Assembly (NCBI RefSeq): GCF_017873245.1
Contig: NZ_JAGGJY010000009.1
Location: 1 to 64,000 of the forward strand
Origin: Clostridium tertium
GTDB taxonomy: Bacteria > Bacillota > Clostridia > Clostridiales > Clostridiaceae
Length of the DNA: 64,000 nt
Direction: 5' to 3'
Shown here: positions 34,847 through 45,241 of the stretch, piece by piece
Numbering within the stretch: the first letter of the stretch is position 1
Layout: every line of letters starts with the position of its first letter
The notes under the pieces: generated by a model
Databases searched by the model: none
The model's input: only the letters and a program-made list of their open reading frames with translations
What the model was told of the DNA's origin: nothing
Translations under genes and position numbers: made by a program

Positions 34847-36577
34847 TCACACCTCTTTACATAATATTTTTACTACTAAAGTTATTCCTTTATCCTTATT
34901 TTTTAATATTTTTAGTCCATCCCCTTCCCCATATTCATTAATAATTCTCTTATTCACATTTTCTATGCCTATTGAATTACTATCTTGTCTATCGCTTAAT
35001 AATTTATCATTTATTTTTTCTAATTCCTCATTAGGAATTCCTCTACCGTTATCTATAATTTTTATAAAAATATCATTTTCTTCTTTAGTTACATCTATCT
35101 TTAATTCGTTATCATAATCTTCAAATCTAATCCCATGTATAAAGTAATTTTCTATTAATGGCTGTATTGAGAATTTTACAATTTTATATTTTTCAAGATC
35201 ATTTTGGCAATTTATCTCAAAATTAAAATTATCATAATATCTAAATTTAAATATTTCTATATATTTACTACAATAATCTAATTCATCCTTTAAGGTTATT
35301 ATATTGCTATCCTTTACTTGCTTTCTAAATAAGAAGGAAAGTGTATATAACATTTTACCAACCTCTTTATCGCCATTACAAATAGCCTTCATTCTTATTG
35401 ACTCTAAAGTATTATATAAAAAATGTGGATTAATTTGATTTTGTAATGCTACCATTTCAGCTTTTTTTTGTTCAATTTCTGCTAGATATATTTTCTTAAT
35501 ATATTCATTTAATTCTCTACACATTTCATTAAAGTTTTCTGAAATATAATTAATTTCATCATTATCAGATGTTATTGGAATTTCTACATCTAAATTACCG
35601 CCCTTTACCTTTTCCATAGCAACTAATATATTATCTGTTCTATCACTTAATAATTTCAGCTTAATATATAAAATTGATAATGAAATTATTAAAACTAAAC
35701 TATCAACAAAAACTAAAGAATTAATTAATCCTATAGATATTTTATTAACATCACGCTTTGCCATCTTAGAAACAGACATTATTGCTGAAGAATTTATACT
35801 TTTATTTATATAATAATTTTTATCTAATTTTACCTCACCATCACTTTTTGCTATTTCATCGTAATACTTACATTTTTCATAATTGTACTCTCCATCAGAG
35901 CTATAAATAATATATCCATTATTATCAAACACCATAACTTGATGCTCATTTTCATATTTTTTTACTATTTCTTTTATATGGTTCAAATTATATGTAAGCA
36001 GTATTATACCTTCGCTTTTTAAGTTAACTGGATCTCTTACTTCCCTTACAAACTTTAGTGTATTTTTATCTGCAAAAATATTATTAAATCCATCTTCTAT
36101 TGGTATATCTTCCTTATCCACACTCGTTACTTTTATTTGATCTTGTCTATTGAAAGAACTTTTCTCCATTCTACTGTAGCTTATAAAGGCAATTTCCTCT
36201 AAATTATAATTTAAATTAAATGAAGATCTTACAAATCTTTCAGTACCATTATAATAATAACTAGAGCTTTCAGATAACCTGTCCAACTTATTCTTTAAAT
36301 AGGAAATTGTATCTGTATTCATGAATCTAAGTATATCTTCAACAACATTCAAATCACTATACATATTCTTTACAATTAAATCACTTGAATTGTTTATCCT
36401 ATTTATTTCATCATTAACATCATAAACAACTTTTTCATTAATATAAGATTTAGAATCTCTATTGTTTTGTAAAAATTTTTTAACAAAATAGAAATCTAAT
36501 GTTGCTATTAAAAAAATAGCAACTAATATATTAGCTACAAATAGTCTTTTATATACTGTTGATTTTTTTATTTCCAT
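34847..36577 (-). CDS. YesM-type sensor histidine kinase
   Basis: A 576-residue sensor: membrane segment at about 12-30, an extracellular domain of about 240 residues, a second membrane segment (about 285-305), HAMP linker, then a His_kinase domain of the LytS/YesM class with the phospho-acceptor in QINPHFLYNTLESIRMKA and an ATPase domain (FSIQPLIENYFIHGIR, DNGRGIP, SIGIENVNKRI). It is the first gene of the pair. Such kinases probably sense extracellular sugar, often with a binding protein. It is divergent from the YesL gene. Confidence 0.92.
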   Translation of the reverse strand: MEIKKSTVYKRLFVANILVAIFLIATLDFYFVKKFLQNNRDSKSYINEKVVYDVNDEINRINNSSDLIVKNMYSDLNVVEDILRFMNTDTISYLKNKLDRLSESSSYYYNGTERFVRSSFNLNYNLEEIAFISYSRMEKSSFNRQDQIKVTSVDKEDIPIEDGFNNIFADKNTLKFVREVRDPVNLKSEGIILLTYNLNHIKEIVKKYENEHQVMVFDNNGYIIYSSDGEYNYEKCKYYDEIAKSDGEVKLDKNYYINKSINSSAIMSVSKMAKRDVNKISIGLINSLVFVDSLVLIISLSILYIKLKLLSDRTDNILVAMEKVKGGNLDVEIPITSDNDEINYISENFNEMCRELNEYIKKIYLAEIEQKKAEMVALQNQINPHFLYNTLESIRMKAICNGDKEVGKMLYTLSFLFRKQVKDSNIITLKDELDYCSKYIEIFKFRYYDNFNFEINCQNDLEKYKIVKFSIQPLIENYFIHGIRFEDYDNELKIDVTKEENDIFIKIIDNGRGIPNEELEKINDKLLSDRQDSNSIGIENVNKRIINEYGEGDGLKILKNKDKGITLVVKILCKEV

Positions 36578-36775
36578 ATTATCTATCCTCTCAGAGCATC
36601 CTATATATACATTTAATCACAATGATTTCCCTATTTAAAGCTTTTCATAAGTGCTAATTTATATTTTTATTGTACTTTTTCTAGATAAAAATATAATTTA
36701 TACATAAAAAATTGAATTTATGAATTCATTAAACTATACTACTTATTACAAGTAAACATTTACGGAGGGATTTAT

Positions 36776-37465
36776 GTGTTTGGTAATTTCTTTAATTTTG
36801 AAAAAATCTTTGATTCATTTAACTATGTATTCTGGTTTTTCTTATTGAACTTATTTTTTATGCTTTTTAATATTCCTTTAATACTCTTCTTTATATTTAT
36901 AGGCATAAGTAATATTTTTAAATACTTTCCTTTATTCTTGATTTGTTTACTTCCAGCTATGCCAACATTTACAGCATTACTTTATTGCATGAATAAAATA
37001 ATTGTAAATAAAGATTTAAATATTATAAAAGATTTCACAAATGGAATTAAACTTAATTTCAAGCAATCATTTCTGATTTGGTTCATTGAACTCTTACTAA
37101 TAATTATAATTTATTTTAATATAAGATTTTTCTCATTAATAAAGTATAATGTTGTTTTAGTTTGTTTATTTTCTGCTATTACTATTATTATAGCTGCTGT
37201 TACACCTTTTATCTTTATACTTATTAGTAGATTTAAAATGAAAACTATTGATATATTAAGAACATCATTTATTTTATGCTTTACAAGACCAATACTAACT
37301 ATAACCAATTTATTATTATTTATTTTTTCACTTATTTTATTTGAAATAACTCCTGGAACAATAATATTATTTATTTCTAGTCTACTATCTTTTTCATTAC
37401 TATTCATAAATAAATCTTTATTGTATGAGCTAGAAGGTATATCAAAGAAACAGAATATTTCTTAA
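36776..37465 (+). CDS. YesL-like (DUF624) membrane protein
   Basis: A 229-residue protein with about five membrane segments and the DUF624 pattern FNYVFWFFLLNLFFMLFNIP near the N-terminus, and FTNGIKLNFKQSFLIW in a cytosolic loop. YesL genes recur beside Lpl-type ABC transporters and YesMN systems, but their function is unknown. The start is GTG at 36776, 6 bases after GGAGGG. An ATG two bases earlier is out of frame and overlaps it. Confidence 0.8.
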   Translation: MFGNFFNFEKIFDSFNYVFWFFLLNLFFMLFNIPLILFFIFIGISNIFKYFPLFLICLLPAMPTFTALLYCMNKIIVNKDLNIIKDFTNGIKLNFKQSFLIWFIELLLIIIIYFNIRFFSLIKYNVVLVCLFSAITIIIAAVTPFIFILISRFKMKTIDILRTSFILCFTRPILTITNLLLFIFSLILFEITPGTIILFISSLLSFSLLFINKSLLYELEGISKKQNIS

Positions 37466-37668
37466 TTTAATTTTGATATCTTAGCTTATATATATAATCT
37501 AAATTTAATGTTTAAACTCTAAAAATATATAACTTATTCTAGAAAAATAGCAATTGATATTTTATTCAAAAATGAAAACATATACAATAATGAATATAGT
37601 TTTAATATTCTAAAATATAAATATCAAAAATAATTAAATACAAGTTATATATTACAGGAGGGGTGTTA

Positions 37669-38958
37669 ATGCAAAACACTAATAATGAAAAACTAAACAT
37701 ATTTAAAGATACATTAAAAGAAATAGGAACAGATCTTTCAAAATCAATTAATGATGTAAAACTAAGAAATTTATTTCTAAATTGTTTTATAAATACTATT
37801 GATACAACTGTGCTTTATGAAGAAAATGATACTTTTATTATCACAGGAGATATCCCTGCAATGTGGCTTAGAGATTCAACTTCTCAAGTAGAACATTACT
37901 TACCATTCGTTAATAAATATCCTGTATTGAAAGATTTATTTACTGGATTAATTAATAGACAAATTAAATGCATTATGATTGATCCCTATGCTAATGCTTT
38001 TAATAAAGAACCTAATAGTCTAAAGTGGGACAATGATATAACTAAGGATAGCCCTTGGGTTTGGGAAAGAAAATATGAAATTGATTCACTTTGTTTTCCT
38101 ATAAGATTAATTTATAAATATTGGAAATCTACAAATGATGCAAGCTTTTTCAATGATAATATTAAGGATACTTTTTATTCAATCATAAATTTATGGGAAA
38201 ATGAACAATATCATTTTGAAAAATCTGATTATTCATTTCAAAGATTAAATTGTCCAGAAAGTGACACTTTAACTAACAACGGATTAGGAACTCCAGTCAC
38301 TTTTACAGGTATGACTTGGTCAGGTTTTAGACCTAGTGATGATGCATGTAAATACGGTTACTTAATCCCATCAAATATGTTTGCAAGTGTTGCTCTAAAA
38401 TATATAGAAGAAATTTCTGAAGTAATATTTAATGATTATTCCTTAAGTCTTAAAGCTAAATCTCTAAGAACACAAATAGATGAAGGAATCGAAAAATTCG
38501 GTATAGTTAACCATGATGAGTTTGGTAAAATTTATGCCTATGAAACAGATGGATTTGGTAATTATAATTTAATGGATGATGCTAATGTTCCTAGCCTTTT
38601 ATCTATCCCATATATAGAATACAAACCAATAGATGATGAGGTTTATCAAAATACTCGTAAATTTATTTTAAGCAAAAATAATCCTTACTATTATGAAGGT
38701 ACATCCGCTTGTGGAATAGGTAGTCCCCATACTCCTGATCAATATATATGGCATATATCACTTTCAATGCAAGGATTAACATCTAATAATAAATTAGAAA
38801 TAAATGAATTATTAGAAACTTTGATTAATTGTGATGGTAATACTAACTATATGCATGAAGGTTTCAACTGTAACAATCCTATGGAGTTTACAAGAGAATG
38901 GTTTGCTTGGTCAAACTCATTATTTGCTGATTTTATATATAAAAAGTTCATTAAGTAA
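37669..38958 (+). CDS. GH125 exo-alpha-1,6-mannosidase
   Basis: A 429-residue inverting, metal-independent alpha-mannosidase of family GH125 acting on alpha-1,6-mannose of N-glycan cores. The proposed catalytic pair aligns by constant offset with D220 and E393 of the C. perfringens enzyme: D224 in [14 protein letters not shown] and E397 in [21 protein letters not shown] near residue 60 is also family-typical. Start ATG at 37669 follows AGGAGGGG with 5-base spacing; the GTG at 37663 lies in the ribosome site. No signal peptide. It complements GH38, whose products it would trim. Confidence 0.92.
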   Translation: MQNTNNEKLNIFKDTLKEIGTDLSKSINDVKLRNLFLNCFINTIDTTVLYEENDTFIITGDIPAMWLRDSTSQVEHYLPFVNKYPVLKDLFTGLINRQIKCIMIDPYANAFNKEPNSLKWDNDITKDSPWVWERKYEIDSLCFPIRLIYKYWKSTNDASFFNDNIKDTFYSIINLWENEQYHFEKSDYSFQRLNCPESDTLTNNGLGTPVTFTGMTWSGFRPSDDACKYGYLIPSNMFASVALKYIEEISEVIFNDYSLSLKAKSLRTQIDEGIEKFGIVNHDEFGKIYAYETDGFGNYNLMDDANVPSLLSIPYIEYKPIDDEVYQNTRKFILSKNNPYYYEGTSACGIGSPHTPDQYIWHISLSMQGLTSNNKLEINELLETLINCDGNTNYMHEGFNCNNPMEFTREWFAWSNSLFADFIYKKFIK

Positions 38959-38972
38959 TTTATATTTTAAAA

Positions 38973-38997
38973 GCCCTAGAGGTAATTCCCCTAGGGC
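38973..38997. terminator. Shared terminator of GH125 and the ABC exporter operon
   Basis: Stem GCCCTAGAGG / CCCCTAGGGC with one mismatch, almost the same hairpin as 23055-23079, including the loop TAATTC. It separates two convergent genes. Confidence 0.75.
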
Positions 38998-39008
38998 CAA
39001 AATAAATT

Positions 39009-40778
39009 TTATATATCAAGGTATTGTGATTTATATAAGTTATAATACAATCCCTTTTGCTTTATTAATGAATCGTGGGTTCCCTCTTCTAAAATTTGTT
39101 TTTCTCCTATATACATTATCTTATCTGAATTAACTATTGTTGATAATCTATGCGCTATAACAAAAGACGTTCTTCCCTTAAGTAATTCTTCTATTCCCTC
39201 TTGTAATAATGCTTCTGTTTCTGTATCTATACTTGATGTAGCCTCATCTAAAATTAGTATCTTAGGGTCAGATAATAATACTCTTGCAAAAGATATAAGT
39301 TGCTTTTGTCCAACTGAAAGTCCATTTCCTTGCTCATTTAAATATGTGTTATATCCATCTTTAAACTCTCTTATAAAATCATCAGCTTTAACTATTTTTG
39401 ATGCATTTATAACCTCTTCATCTGTAGCATCTAATTTTCCATATCTTATATTTTCCATTATTGTTCCTGAGAAAACAAATGGATCTTGTAGCATAACTCC
39501 TATTTCTTTTCTAAGAGATTTTAAAGTAACCTCATTTATATCTATCTCATCTATAAGAATATTACCTGATTTTATCCTATAGAATCTTGATAAAAGATTT
39601 ACTATAGTTGTCTTTCCAGCTCCAGTTGGTCCAACTAAAGCAATTTTTTCTCCTGCATTTATCTTCATATTTATATTTTCTAAAATAGGACTATTTTCTT
39701 CATATTCAAAATATACATTTTTAAATTTTACATCACCATTAATATCTTGTAATGATATTGCATCTTCCTTATCAAATTCAGGTTCTTCATCCATTGCTTC
39801 AAATATTCTTTCTAAATATGCCATTGCATTTATCAATGTATTATAAAAATTCCCTATGTTAGTTATTGGTGCCCAAAATATCCATACATAAGATATAAAA
39901 GCTGTTAAAAGTCCAAGAGAAATTCCATCTGCAAATACTAAAATTCCAAAGATATAAATAAGTGAAATTGATATAACTGATATTGTGTCTATACTTGGCC
40001 AAACAAGAAAGTTTAAGCTTACAGCCTTCATCCAAGAATCACTACATTCATTACAAAGATCTTTGTATATTTCCATATTTTTATTTTTTCTTGAAAATGA
40101 TTGTGTTACTCTTATTCCATTTATGCTTTCATGTATATAAGCATTTAAGTTTGATTGTTTTGCACTTACTTTTTGATGAGCTCTTCTTTGTGCATTTTTA
40201 ATAGATAACATAACTACTAATAATATTGGAATACAAATAAGTGTTACTAATGTTAATCTTATACTTAGAAATGACATAAATATTATAGTCATAACTAAAG
40301 TAACCATATCTGCAATTAAATTAACAAATCCATTTGATAATATATCACTTAAAGAATTTATATAATTTACAACTCTTACTAAAATTTTCCCATGAGGTCT
40401 AGAATCATAATAGTTAAATGGTACATATTGAAGATTTCTAAATAAATCATGTCTAATATCTACTAATATATTTTGTCCTACTTCTCCCATTGTGTACATT
40501 CTATGTCTCATAATCACTGCTATTGATATAAATATTATTACATATAAAATAGACAATAATACAAGGCCACCAATATTTTTATTTGGAATATATACATCTA
40601 ATGCTGCCTTTACTATTACTGGTCCAATTAATGAAATTGAACTTGATAATAGCATTAACAATATTGAAGTTAAAATTTTTGTTTTGTAAGGCTTCATATA
40701 TTTTAATAATCTTTTTAAATACTCTAAATTAAAACCAACTTCTAATTCTTCATCTACATTATATTTATTTCTTGCCAT
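39009..40778 (-). CDS. ABC exporter half-transporter, consensus ATP site
   Basis: A 589-residue protein with six membrane segments then a nucleotide-binding domain: Walker A GPTGAGKTT, signature variant LSVGQKQLISFAR, Walker B KILILDEATSSIDTE with the catalytic Glu, and the H-loop in IAHRLST. Its start abuts the stop codon of the partner gene (TAA-ATG), so the two are coupled and form a heterodimer of the LmrCD/BmrCD type. The substrate is unknown; lipids, drugs or peptides are typical for the family. Confidence 0.9.
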   Translation of the reverse strand: MARNKYNVDEELEVGFNLEYLKRLLKYMKPYKTKILTSILLMLLSSSISLIGPVIVKAALDVYIPNKNIGGLVLLSILYVIIFISIAVIMRHRMYTMGEVGQNILVDIRHDLFRNLQYVPFNYYDSRPHGKILVRVVNYINSLSDILSNGFVNLIADMVTLVMTIIFMSFLSIRLTLVTLICIPILLVVMLSIKNAQRRAHQKVSAKQSNLNAYIHESINGIRVTQSFSRKNKNMEIYKDLCNECSDSWMKAVSLNFLVWPSIDTISVISISLIYIFGILVFADGISLGLLTAFISYVWIFWAPITNIGNFYNTLINAMAYLERIFEAMDEEPEFDKEDAISLQDINGDVKFKNVYFEYEENSPILENINMKINAGEKIALVGPTGAGKTTIVNLLSRFYRIKSGNILIDEIDINEVTLKSLRKEIGVMLQDPFVFSGTIMENIRYGKLDATDEEVINASKIVKADDFIREFKDGYNTYLNEQGNGLSVGQKQLISFARVLLSDPKILILDEATSSIDTETEALLQEGIEELLKGRTSFVIAHRLSTIVNSDKIMYIGEKQILEEGTHDSLIKQKGLYYNLYKSQYLDI

Positions 40779-42527
40779 TTATACTCCCTCCACTTCTAAA
40801 TTCAAATTGCCATATTGAGTATAAAATATACTTGAATAGTATCCATCTTTCTTTACAAGCTCATTATGATTTCCTCTTTCTACTATTTCTCCATTATCTA
40901 AAACTAATATTAAATCTGCTTGCTTTAATGAGGATATTCTGTGAGCAATTATAAATGTTGTCTTTTTCTCTTCCATATTTTTAAGTTCATGTTGTATTTT
41001 CTTTTCTGTTTCCATATCAACAGCTGATGTAACATCATCTAATACAAATATTGATGCATTTTTCATCATTGCTCTTGCTAAAGATACCCTTTGTTTTTGT
41101 CCTCCAGAAAGTCCTACTCCTCTTTCACCTATAATTGTTTCATATCCTTCATCTAATCTCTTTATAAAATCATGAGCTTGAGCTTTTTTAGCTATTCTTT
41201 TTACTTCTGGAAAGCTTGCTCTTGGATTGCTAAACGCTATATTATCCTTAACAGTATCTGAAAATAAAAATATATCTTGCATTGCAATTGCTACATTTCC
41301 TCTTAATATATCTAAATCCATATCCTTTATATTAATTCCATCTATAAAAATTTCTCCCTCAGTTGCATCATAGAATCTAGATAATAAATCTATTATTAAA
41401 GATTTTCCAGCTCCAGTATGTCCAACTAATCCTATTGTTTGTCCTGCTTTAACTTCAAATGAGACATTATTTATTACTCTTCTTCCATCTATATCTAAAC
41501 TTACATTTTTGAAGCTTATATCTCCTCTAAATTTATTAAGGTTAATTGTCTCTTCATTATTTTTAATATTACTTTCTGTTCTTAACAACTCAATTATCTT
41601 AGCTGATGATGCTATAAATCTTTGTGTATCATTAATTAAATATCCACACATTCTCATTGGATTATTTAATGCCCATAAAAGACTATTAAAGATTACTAAT
41701 TCTCCAAGAGTTATTTTATTTGTTACAACTAATACTCCACCAACTAATATCATTACAACAGATAAACTATTTGATAAAAACTCTAATTTAGGTATATATT
41801 TTCTTGTAACTTTAATTGTATCTAAGTTTCTATCTCTATAATTTTTATTTTCTACATTGAACTTATCTATTTCAAAAGTTTCCCTTCCAAATGCTCTAAC
41901 CACTCTATTTCCACTTATATTTTCCTGAACAACAGAATTTAATCTTGAATATGCTTCTCTTATATTATGGAATGTAGGTGAAATTTCTTTACTCATTTTA
42001 AAAGTAAAGAATCCAATTAAAGGTGATACAAAGAGCATAAATATTGTTAATGTAGCATTTACATACATCATTGATATTATTGCAAAGGCAAATGTTGTTA
42101 CAGATGAAAGAATATTATAAACTACCCACGCAACAAAGTGTCTTATAGCATCAGTATCACCTGTCATCCTAGCCATAAGATCTCCAGTTTTAACTTTGCT
42201 ATAGAAATTAACATCTAACTCTAAAAGCTTTTCATATAAATCTGTTCTTATTTTAAACAATATCCTTTGTGAAATCTTTTCTAATATCATTTGATATGCA
42301 TAAGTTATAAATCCTTTAAATACTACAATTGCAATCATAGTTAATATAAGAGGTATTAATAAATTTGTTTGATTTTCTCCTAATACCTTATCTACTATTC
42401 TTCCTGATATAAATGGATTAACCATATTAATTGCTGACGTGAATAGTACTAACAATAGTGCAAATAAGTATTTGAACTTGTACTTTTTTAAATAACTAAA
42501 TATCCATTTTAAACTGTCCATACTCAA
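40779..42527 (-). CDS. ABC exporter half-transporter, degenerate ATP site
   Basis: A 582-residue partner half-transporter with six membrane segments, Walker A GHTGAGKSL, canonical signature LSGGQKQRVSLARAM, but Walker B ASIFVLDDVTSAVD with Asp in place of the catalytic Glu. This asymmetry with a Glu-bearing partner is the hallmark of heterodimeric exporters. It is divergent from the AraC regulator at 42734, which might control it. Confidence 0.9.
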   Translation of the reverse strand: MSMDSLKWIFSYLKKYKFKYLFALLLVLFTSAINMVNPFISGRIVDKVLGENQTNLLIPLILTMIAIVVFKGFITYAYQMILEKISQRILFKIRTDLYEKLLELDVNFYSKVKTGDLMARMTGDTDAIRHFVAWVVYNILSSVTTFAFAIISMMYVNATLTIFMLFVSPLIGFFTFKMSKEISPTFHNIREAYSRLNSVVQENISGNRVVRAFGRETFEIDKFNVENKNYRDRNLDTIKVTRKYIPKLEFLSNSLSVVMILVGGVLVVTNKITLGELVIFNSLLWALNNPMRMCGYLINDTQRFIASSAKIIELLRTESNIKNNEETINLNKFRGDISFKNVSLDIDGRRVINNVSFEVKAGQTIGLVGHTGAGKSLIIDLLSRFYDATEGEIFIDGINIKDMDLDILRGNVAIAMQDIFLFSDTVKDNIAFSNPRASFPEVKRIAKKAQAHDFIKRLDEGYETIIGERGVGLSGGQKQRVSLARAMMKNASIFVLDDVTSAVDMETEKKIQHELKNMEEKKTTFIIAHRISSLKQADLILVLDNGEIVERGNHNELVKKDGYYSSIFYTQYGNLNLEVEGV

Positions 42528-42733
42528 GTCTCTCCTTATATTATTAATTTGTAAATTTGTACATGTTTTAATAATTAAATACCCTCTTAAAAATATCCAT
42601 AACCAAGTTCTCCTTATATTATTTATTTCTAAGTAAGATTATAGCTAAGTTATTGAAAATAAAAATGTATTATATTAAACTTTAAATGTATATTATTATA
42701 CTAATTGAAGTAATTATTTTTGGAGATGTTAAA

Positions 42734-43588
42734 ATGAATAAAGTACATGCAAATATAGATTGTTATAATCCTCAAATACTTTTTGTAATTGATGGATGGT
42801 GTTCACCAGAAATACCAGTTCCAGAAACTAATTATCACTGCCATGAAGATTTTATTGAACTTTCTTTTATTACTTCTGGTTCTGTAGATTATTTAATTGA
42901 AGGTGAAAAATATACATTGAAAAAGGGACAAGTGCTTATTTCTAATCCTGGAGTATATCATCAGGAACTATTTGAAGCTAATACAAATTGTAGAGAGTTA
43001 CATATTGGATTAACTAATTTAAACTTATTTAGTAATGTAAAAAAAGACTATATTGATATAGGTAATAAAAACGTTCTCACTTTTACTAAATATAAAGATG
43101 AAATATTGAAAAGTTGTTTAGAAATTGTTGAAGAACAAAAAACCTATAATCAAACTTCTCCATTTATGCTTAAATCTCTAGTTATGAAACTACTTGTATT
43201 ATTGTATAGAGAAATAAATGAGGAAGATACGACCCGTGATTCTAAAGAATTTTCATTTAAATCTCGTGAAAAGAAAGCATTAGTTGAAAGCATAACAAAA
43301 TACTTAACTGAAAATTATACAGAAGACATTTCATTGTATACATTATCAAAAAATATGTATTTAAGCCCTGTTTATATATCTAAGATTTTTAAAGAACTTA
43401 TGGGTGATTCTCCTATAAACTACTTAATACAAATAAGATTATCTAAAGCAAAAGAACTATTAGATGACTCGAAACTTTCAATAAAATCTATTGCAAAAAT
43501 GGTTGGATATAGTGACCCATATTACTTTAGCAAACTATATAAAAAGTACTATGGGGTTTCACCTAACAAGTCACGAAATGCCAGTTAA
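42734..43588 (+). CDS. AraC-family regulator with cupin sensor domain
   Basis: A 284-residue regulator: N-terminal cupin-like sugar-binding domain (YHCHEDFIELSFITSG, KGQVLISNPGVYHQE) and C-terminal AraC double helix-turn-helix (ISLYTLSKNMYLSPVYISKIF and SIKSIAKMVGYSDPYYFSKLYKKYYG). The start at 42734 is chosen because TGGAGATG lies just upstream; the longer frame from 42686 adds a hydrophobic unsupported extension. It lies between the exporter pair and the binding-protein gene, and could control either. Confidence 0.88.
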   Translation: MNKVHANIDCYNPQILFVIDGWCSPEIPVPETNYHCHEDFIELSFITSGSVDYLIEGEKYTLKKGQVLISNPGVYHQELFEANTNCRELHIGLTNLNLFSNVKKDYIDIGNKNVLTFTKYKDEILKSCLEIVEEQKTYNQTSPFMLKSLVMKLLVLLYREINEEDTTRDSKEFSFKSREKKALVESITKYLTENYTEDISLYTLSKNMYLSPVYISKIFKELMGDSPINYLIQIRLSKAKELLDDSKLSIKSIAKMVGYSDPYYFSKLYKKYYGVSPNKSRNAS

Positions 43589-43605
43589 ATATACTATAAG
43601 AAAAT

Positions 43606-43634
43606 GGGCTCCAGGGGTACTGTCCCTAAGGCCC
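43606..43634 (+). terminator. Hairpin after the AraC gene
   Basis: Stem GGGC..AGGG / CCCT..GCCC with a small internal mismatch loop and apical GTACTGT, followed by AGAAAAA. It belongs to the same hairpin style as 23055 and 38973 but is less perfect. Confidence 0.5.
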
Positions 43635-43691
43635 AGAAAAATGAAAATATAATGTAGTATTAATACTTATACTTATACTTTTAACGTTAAA

Positions 43692-43731
43692 AATAAATGG
43701 CTATGAAGCTAAACTTTCATAACCATTTATT
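43692..43731. terminator. Terminator of the binding-protein gene
   Basis: A 16-bp stem (AATAAATGGCTATGAA / TTCATAACCATTTATT) with one mismatch and an 8-base loop, 39 bp after the stop codon. Confidence 0.8.
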
Positions 43732-43769
43732 CTTATTTAATTTATTTATATATAAATTTATGATTAGTT

Positions 43770-45221
43770 TTATTTAGTCTTCTTCCATTCATCTACTTGC
43801 TTTTGCATTTCAGTTATAACTTTATCTATTCCTTGCTCCTTTAACTTAGCATTTAATTTTCCTAAGTATTCATCAATATCTACTGATCCACTATAAAGAG
43901 TTGACTTAAATTCTTCTAAGACATTATTTATAGCTGCAATTTCATTAGAAACACTTGAAGAATCAAATTTAAATCCTAATGCTGGTGATACTTTTGATTT
44001 ATCATTGAAATCTTTAAACTCATCCCATTTTGATGCTGGTTCACCTTCTAATTTATACGTTATAAATAAATTTCCTAATGAGAAGTATGGCACATCATAA
44101 TTTTTTTGATCTGGATTAGTTATCTTTATATGATCATCATCTACCTTTTCATAATGAACGCCTTCAACACCATAGTTTATTAAATTTCTTAAAGTTTCAT
44201 CTGTATTTAATAATGTTAAAAATTCAAAAGCCTTATCTTTATTTTTTGAGTTATTTGATATTGCAATTAATGATCCTGTTGTTGATCCATTAGTTATTAA
44301 TGTATCAACTATTGGAGATGATACTACTGGGTAATTCAATGCTTTTGACCAAAGTGTATCTGCATATGGTTGTCCATCACCCTTTGTTACAAACCTCTTA
44401 ACAGATTTATCATCTTGAGCTGTAGCAGAATCTGCATTTATATATCCAGCTTGATAATACTTCCTTAAAGTATTTAATCTATCCTTCATTTCTTGTGTTT
44501 CAAACATATTCTTTATAGTTAAAGATGTATCCTTAGCTTCTATTCCAACTGGATCTACTAATTGATCAAAGAATACTGTGTAAGAGAATCCTTTAGTTAT
44601 ATATAGAGGAACTACATCAGGTTCATTTTCTTTTATAACTTTTAACCATGGTTCTAAGTCTTCTAAACTGTGAATATCTTGATATGGTATATTATATTTA
44701 TCAACATATTCTTTAGTAAATGTCCACATAGGAGCTACTCCTAATTCTTTCTGATTTGGTACACCATAAATCTTACCATCTATAGTTGCTCCTTCCCAGA
44801 ATCTTGAATCAACAGTTTCTTTTAACTTCTTTCCTGTATCAGAATTTAAATATTCATCTAACTCTAAGAAAGCTCCTTTTCTTGAATTTCCTAAATAGTC
44901 TCCAGCCCATGAACATGTAAATGCTAAATCATAATCTTCTCCTGAATTAATTACCACGGACATTTTTTGATTATAATCACCAAATCCTATAAATTTCATA
45001 TCTAGATGAGCATTTATTTTATCTTCTAAATATTTATTGGCTTCAGCTAATACTTTATCAAGATCTTTTGGTTCCTCTCCAATTGCATACCAAGTTAAAG
45101 TAGTTAGCTTATCTCCATTTGAACTAGAGGCTCCTGTTGACTTACCACATCCCGTGAATATAGCTGAGGTTGCCATTATTGCACAAGTTGCTAATGCAAC
45201 CATCTTTTTTATTTTTCTCAT
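43770..45221 (-). CDS. Extracellular oligosaccharide-binding lipoprotein (LplA type)
   Basis: A 483-residue solute-binding lipoprotein: basic start MRKIKKMVALATCAIMATSA, lipobox IFTGC and Ser-rich linker. The mature domain has the LplA-type layout used with LplB/LplC permeases (NKYLEDKINAHLDMKFIGFG, SGEDYDLAFTCSW, GKIYGVPNQKE). The frame extends to 45284, but the ATG at 45221 has GGGGGA upstream. It is transcribed alone with a cre-like site at 45242-45255 directly in front. It is the likely binding protein for the permeases at 31074-33015 some 11 kb away. Confidence 0.9.
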   Translation of the reverse strand: MRKIKKMVALATCAIMATSAIFTGCGKSTGASSSNGDKLTTLTWYAIGEEPKDLDKVLAEANKYLEDKINAHLDMKFIGFGDYNQKMSVVINSGEDYDLAFTCSWAGDYLGNSRKGAFLELDEYLNSDTGKKLKETVDSRFWEGATIDGKIYGVPNQKELGVAPMWTFTKEYVDKYNIPYQDIHSLEDLEPWLKVIKENEPDVVPLYITKGFSYTVFFDQLVDPVGIEAKDTSLTIKNMFETQEMKDRLNTLRKYYQAGYINADSATAQDDKSVKRFVTKGDGQPYADTLWSKALNYPVVSSPIVDTLITNGSTTGSLIAISNNSKNKDKAFEFLTLLNTDETLRNLINYGVEGVHYEKVDDDHIKITNPDQKNYDVPYFSLGNLFITYKLEGEPASKWDEFKDFNDKSKVSPALGFKFDSSSVSNEIAAINNVLEEFKSTLYSGSVDIDEYLGKLNAKLKEQGIDKVITEMQKQVDEWKKTK

Positions 45222-45241
45222 TATCTTTTTCCCCCTTAATT

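Noticed and set aside
34671..35117. 148-residue plus-strand frame
   Set aside because: It spans the junction of the YesN and YesM genes on the opposite strand; composition is Ser/Phe/Ile-rich as expected of antisense frames.
37111..37407. 98-residue minus-strand frame opposite the YesL gene
   Set aside because: No ribosome site and complementary to a well supported membrane protein gene.
42524..42628. Partly repeated text (TCTCCTTATATTATT twice) upstream of the exporter genes
   Set aside because: A short duplication of the start region, possibly regulatory, but too short and A+T-rich to interpret.
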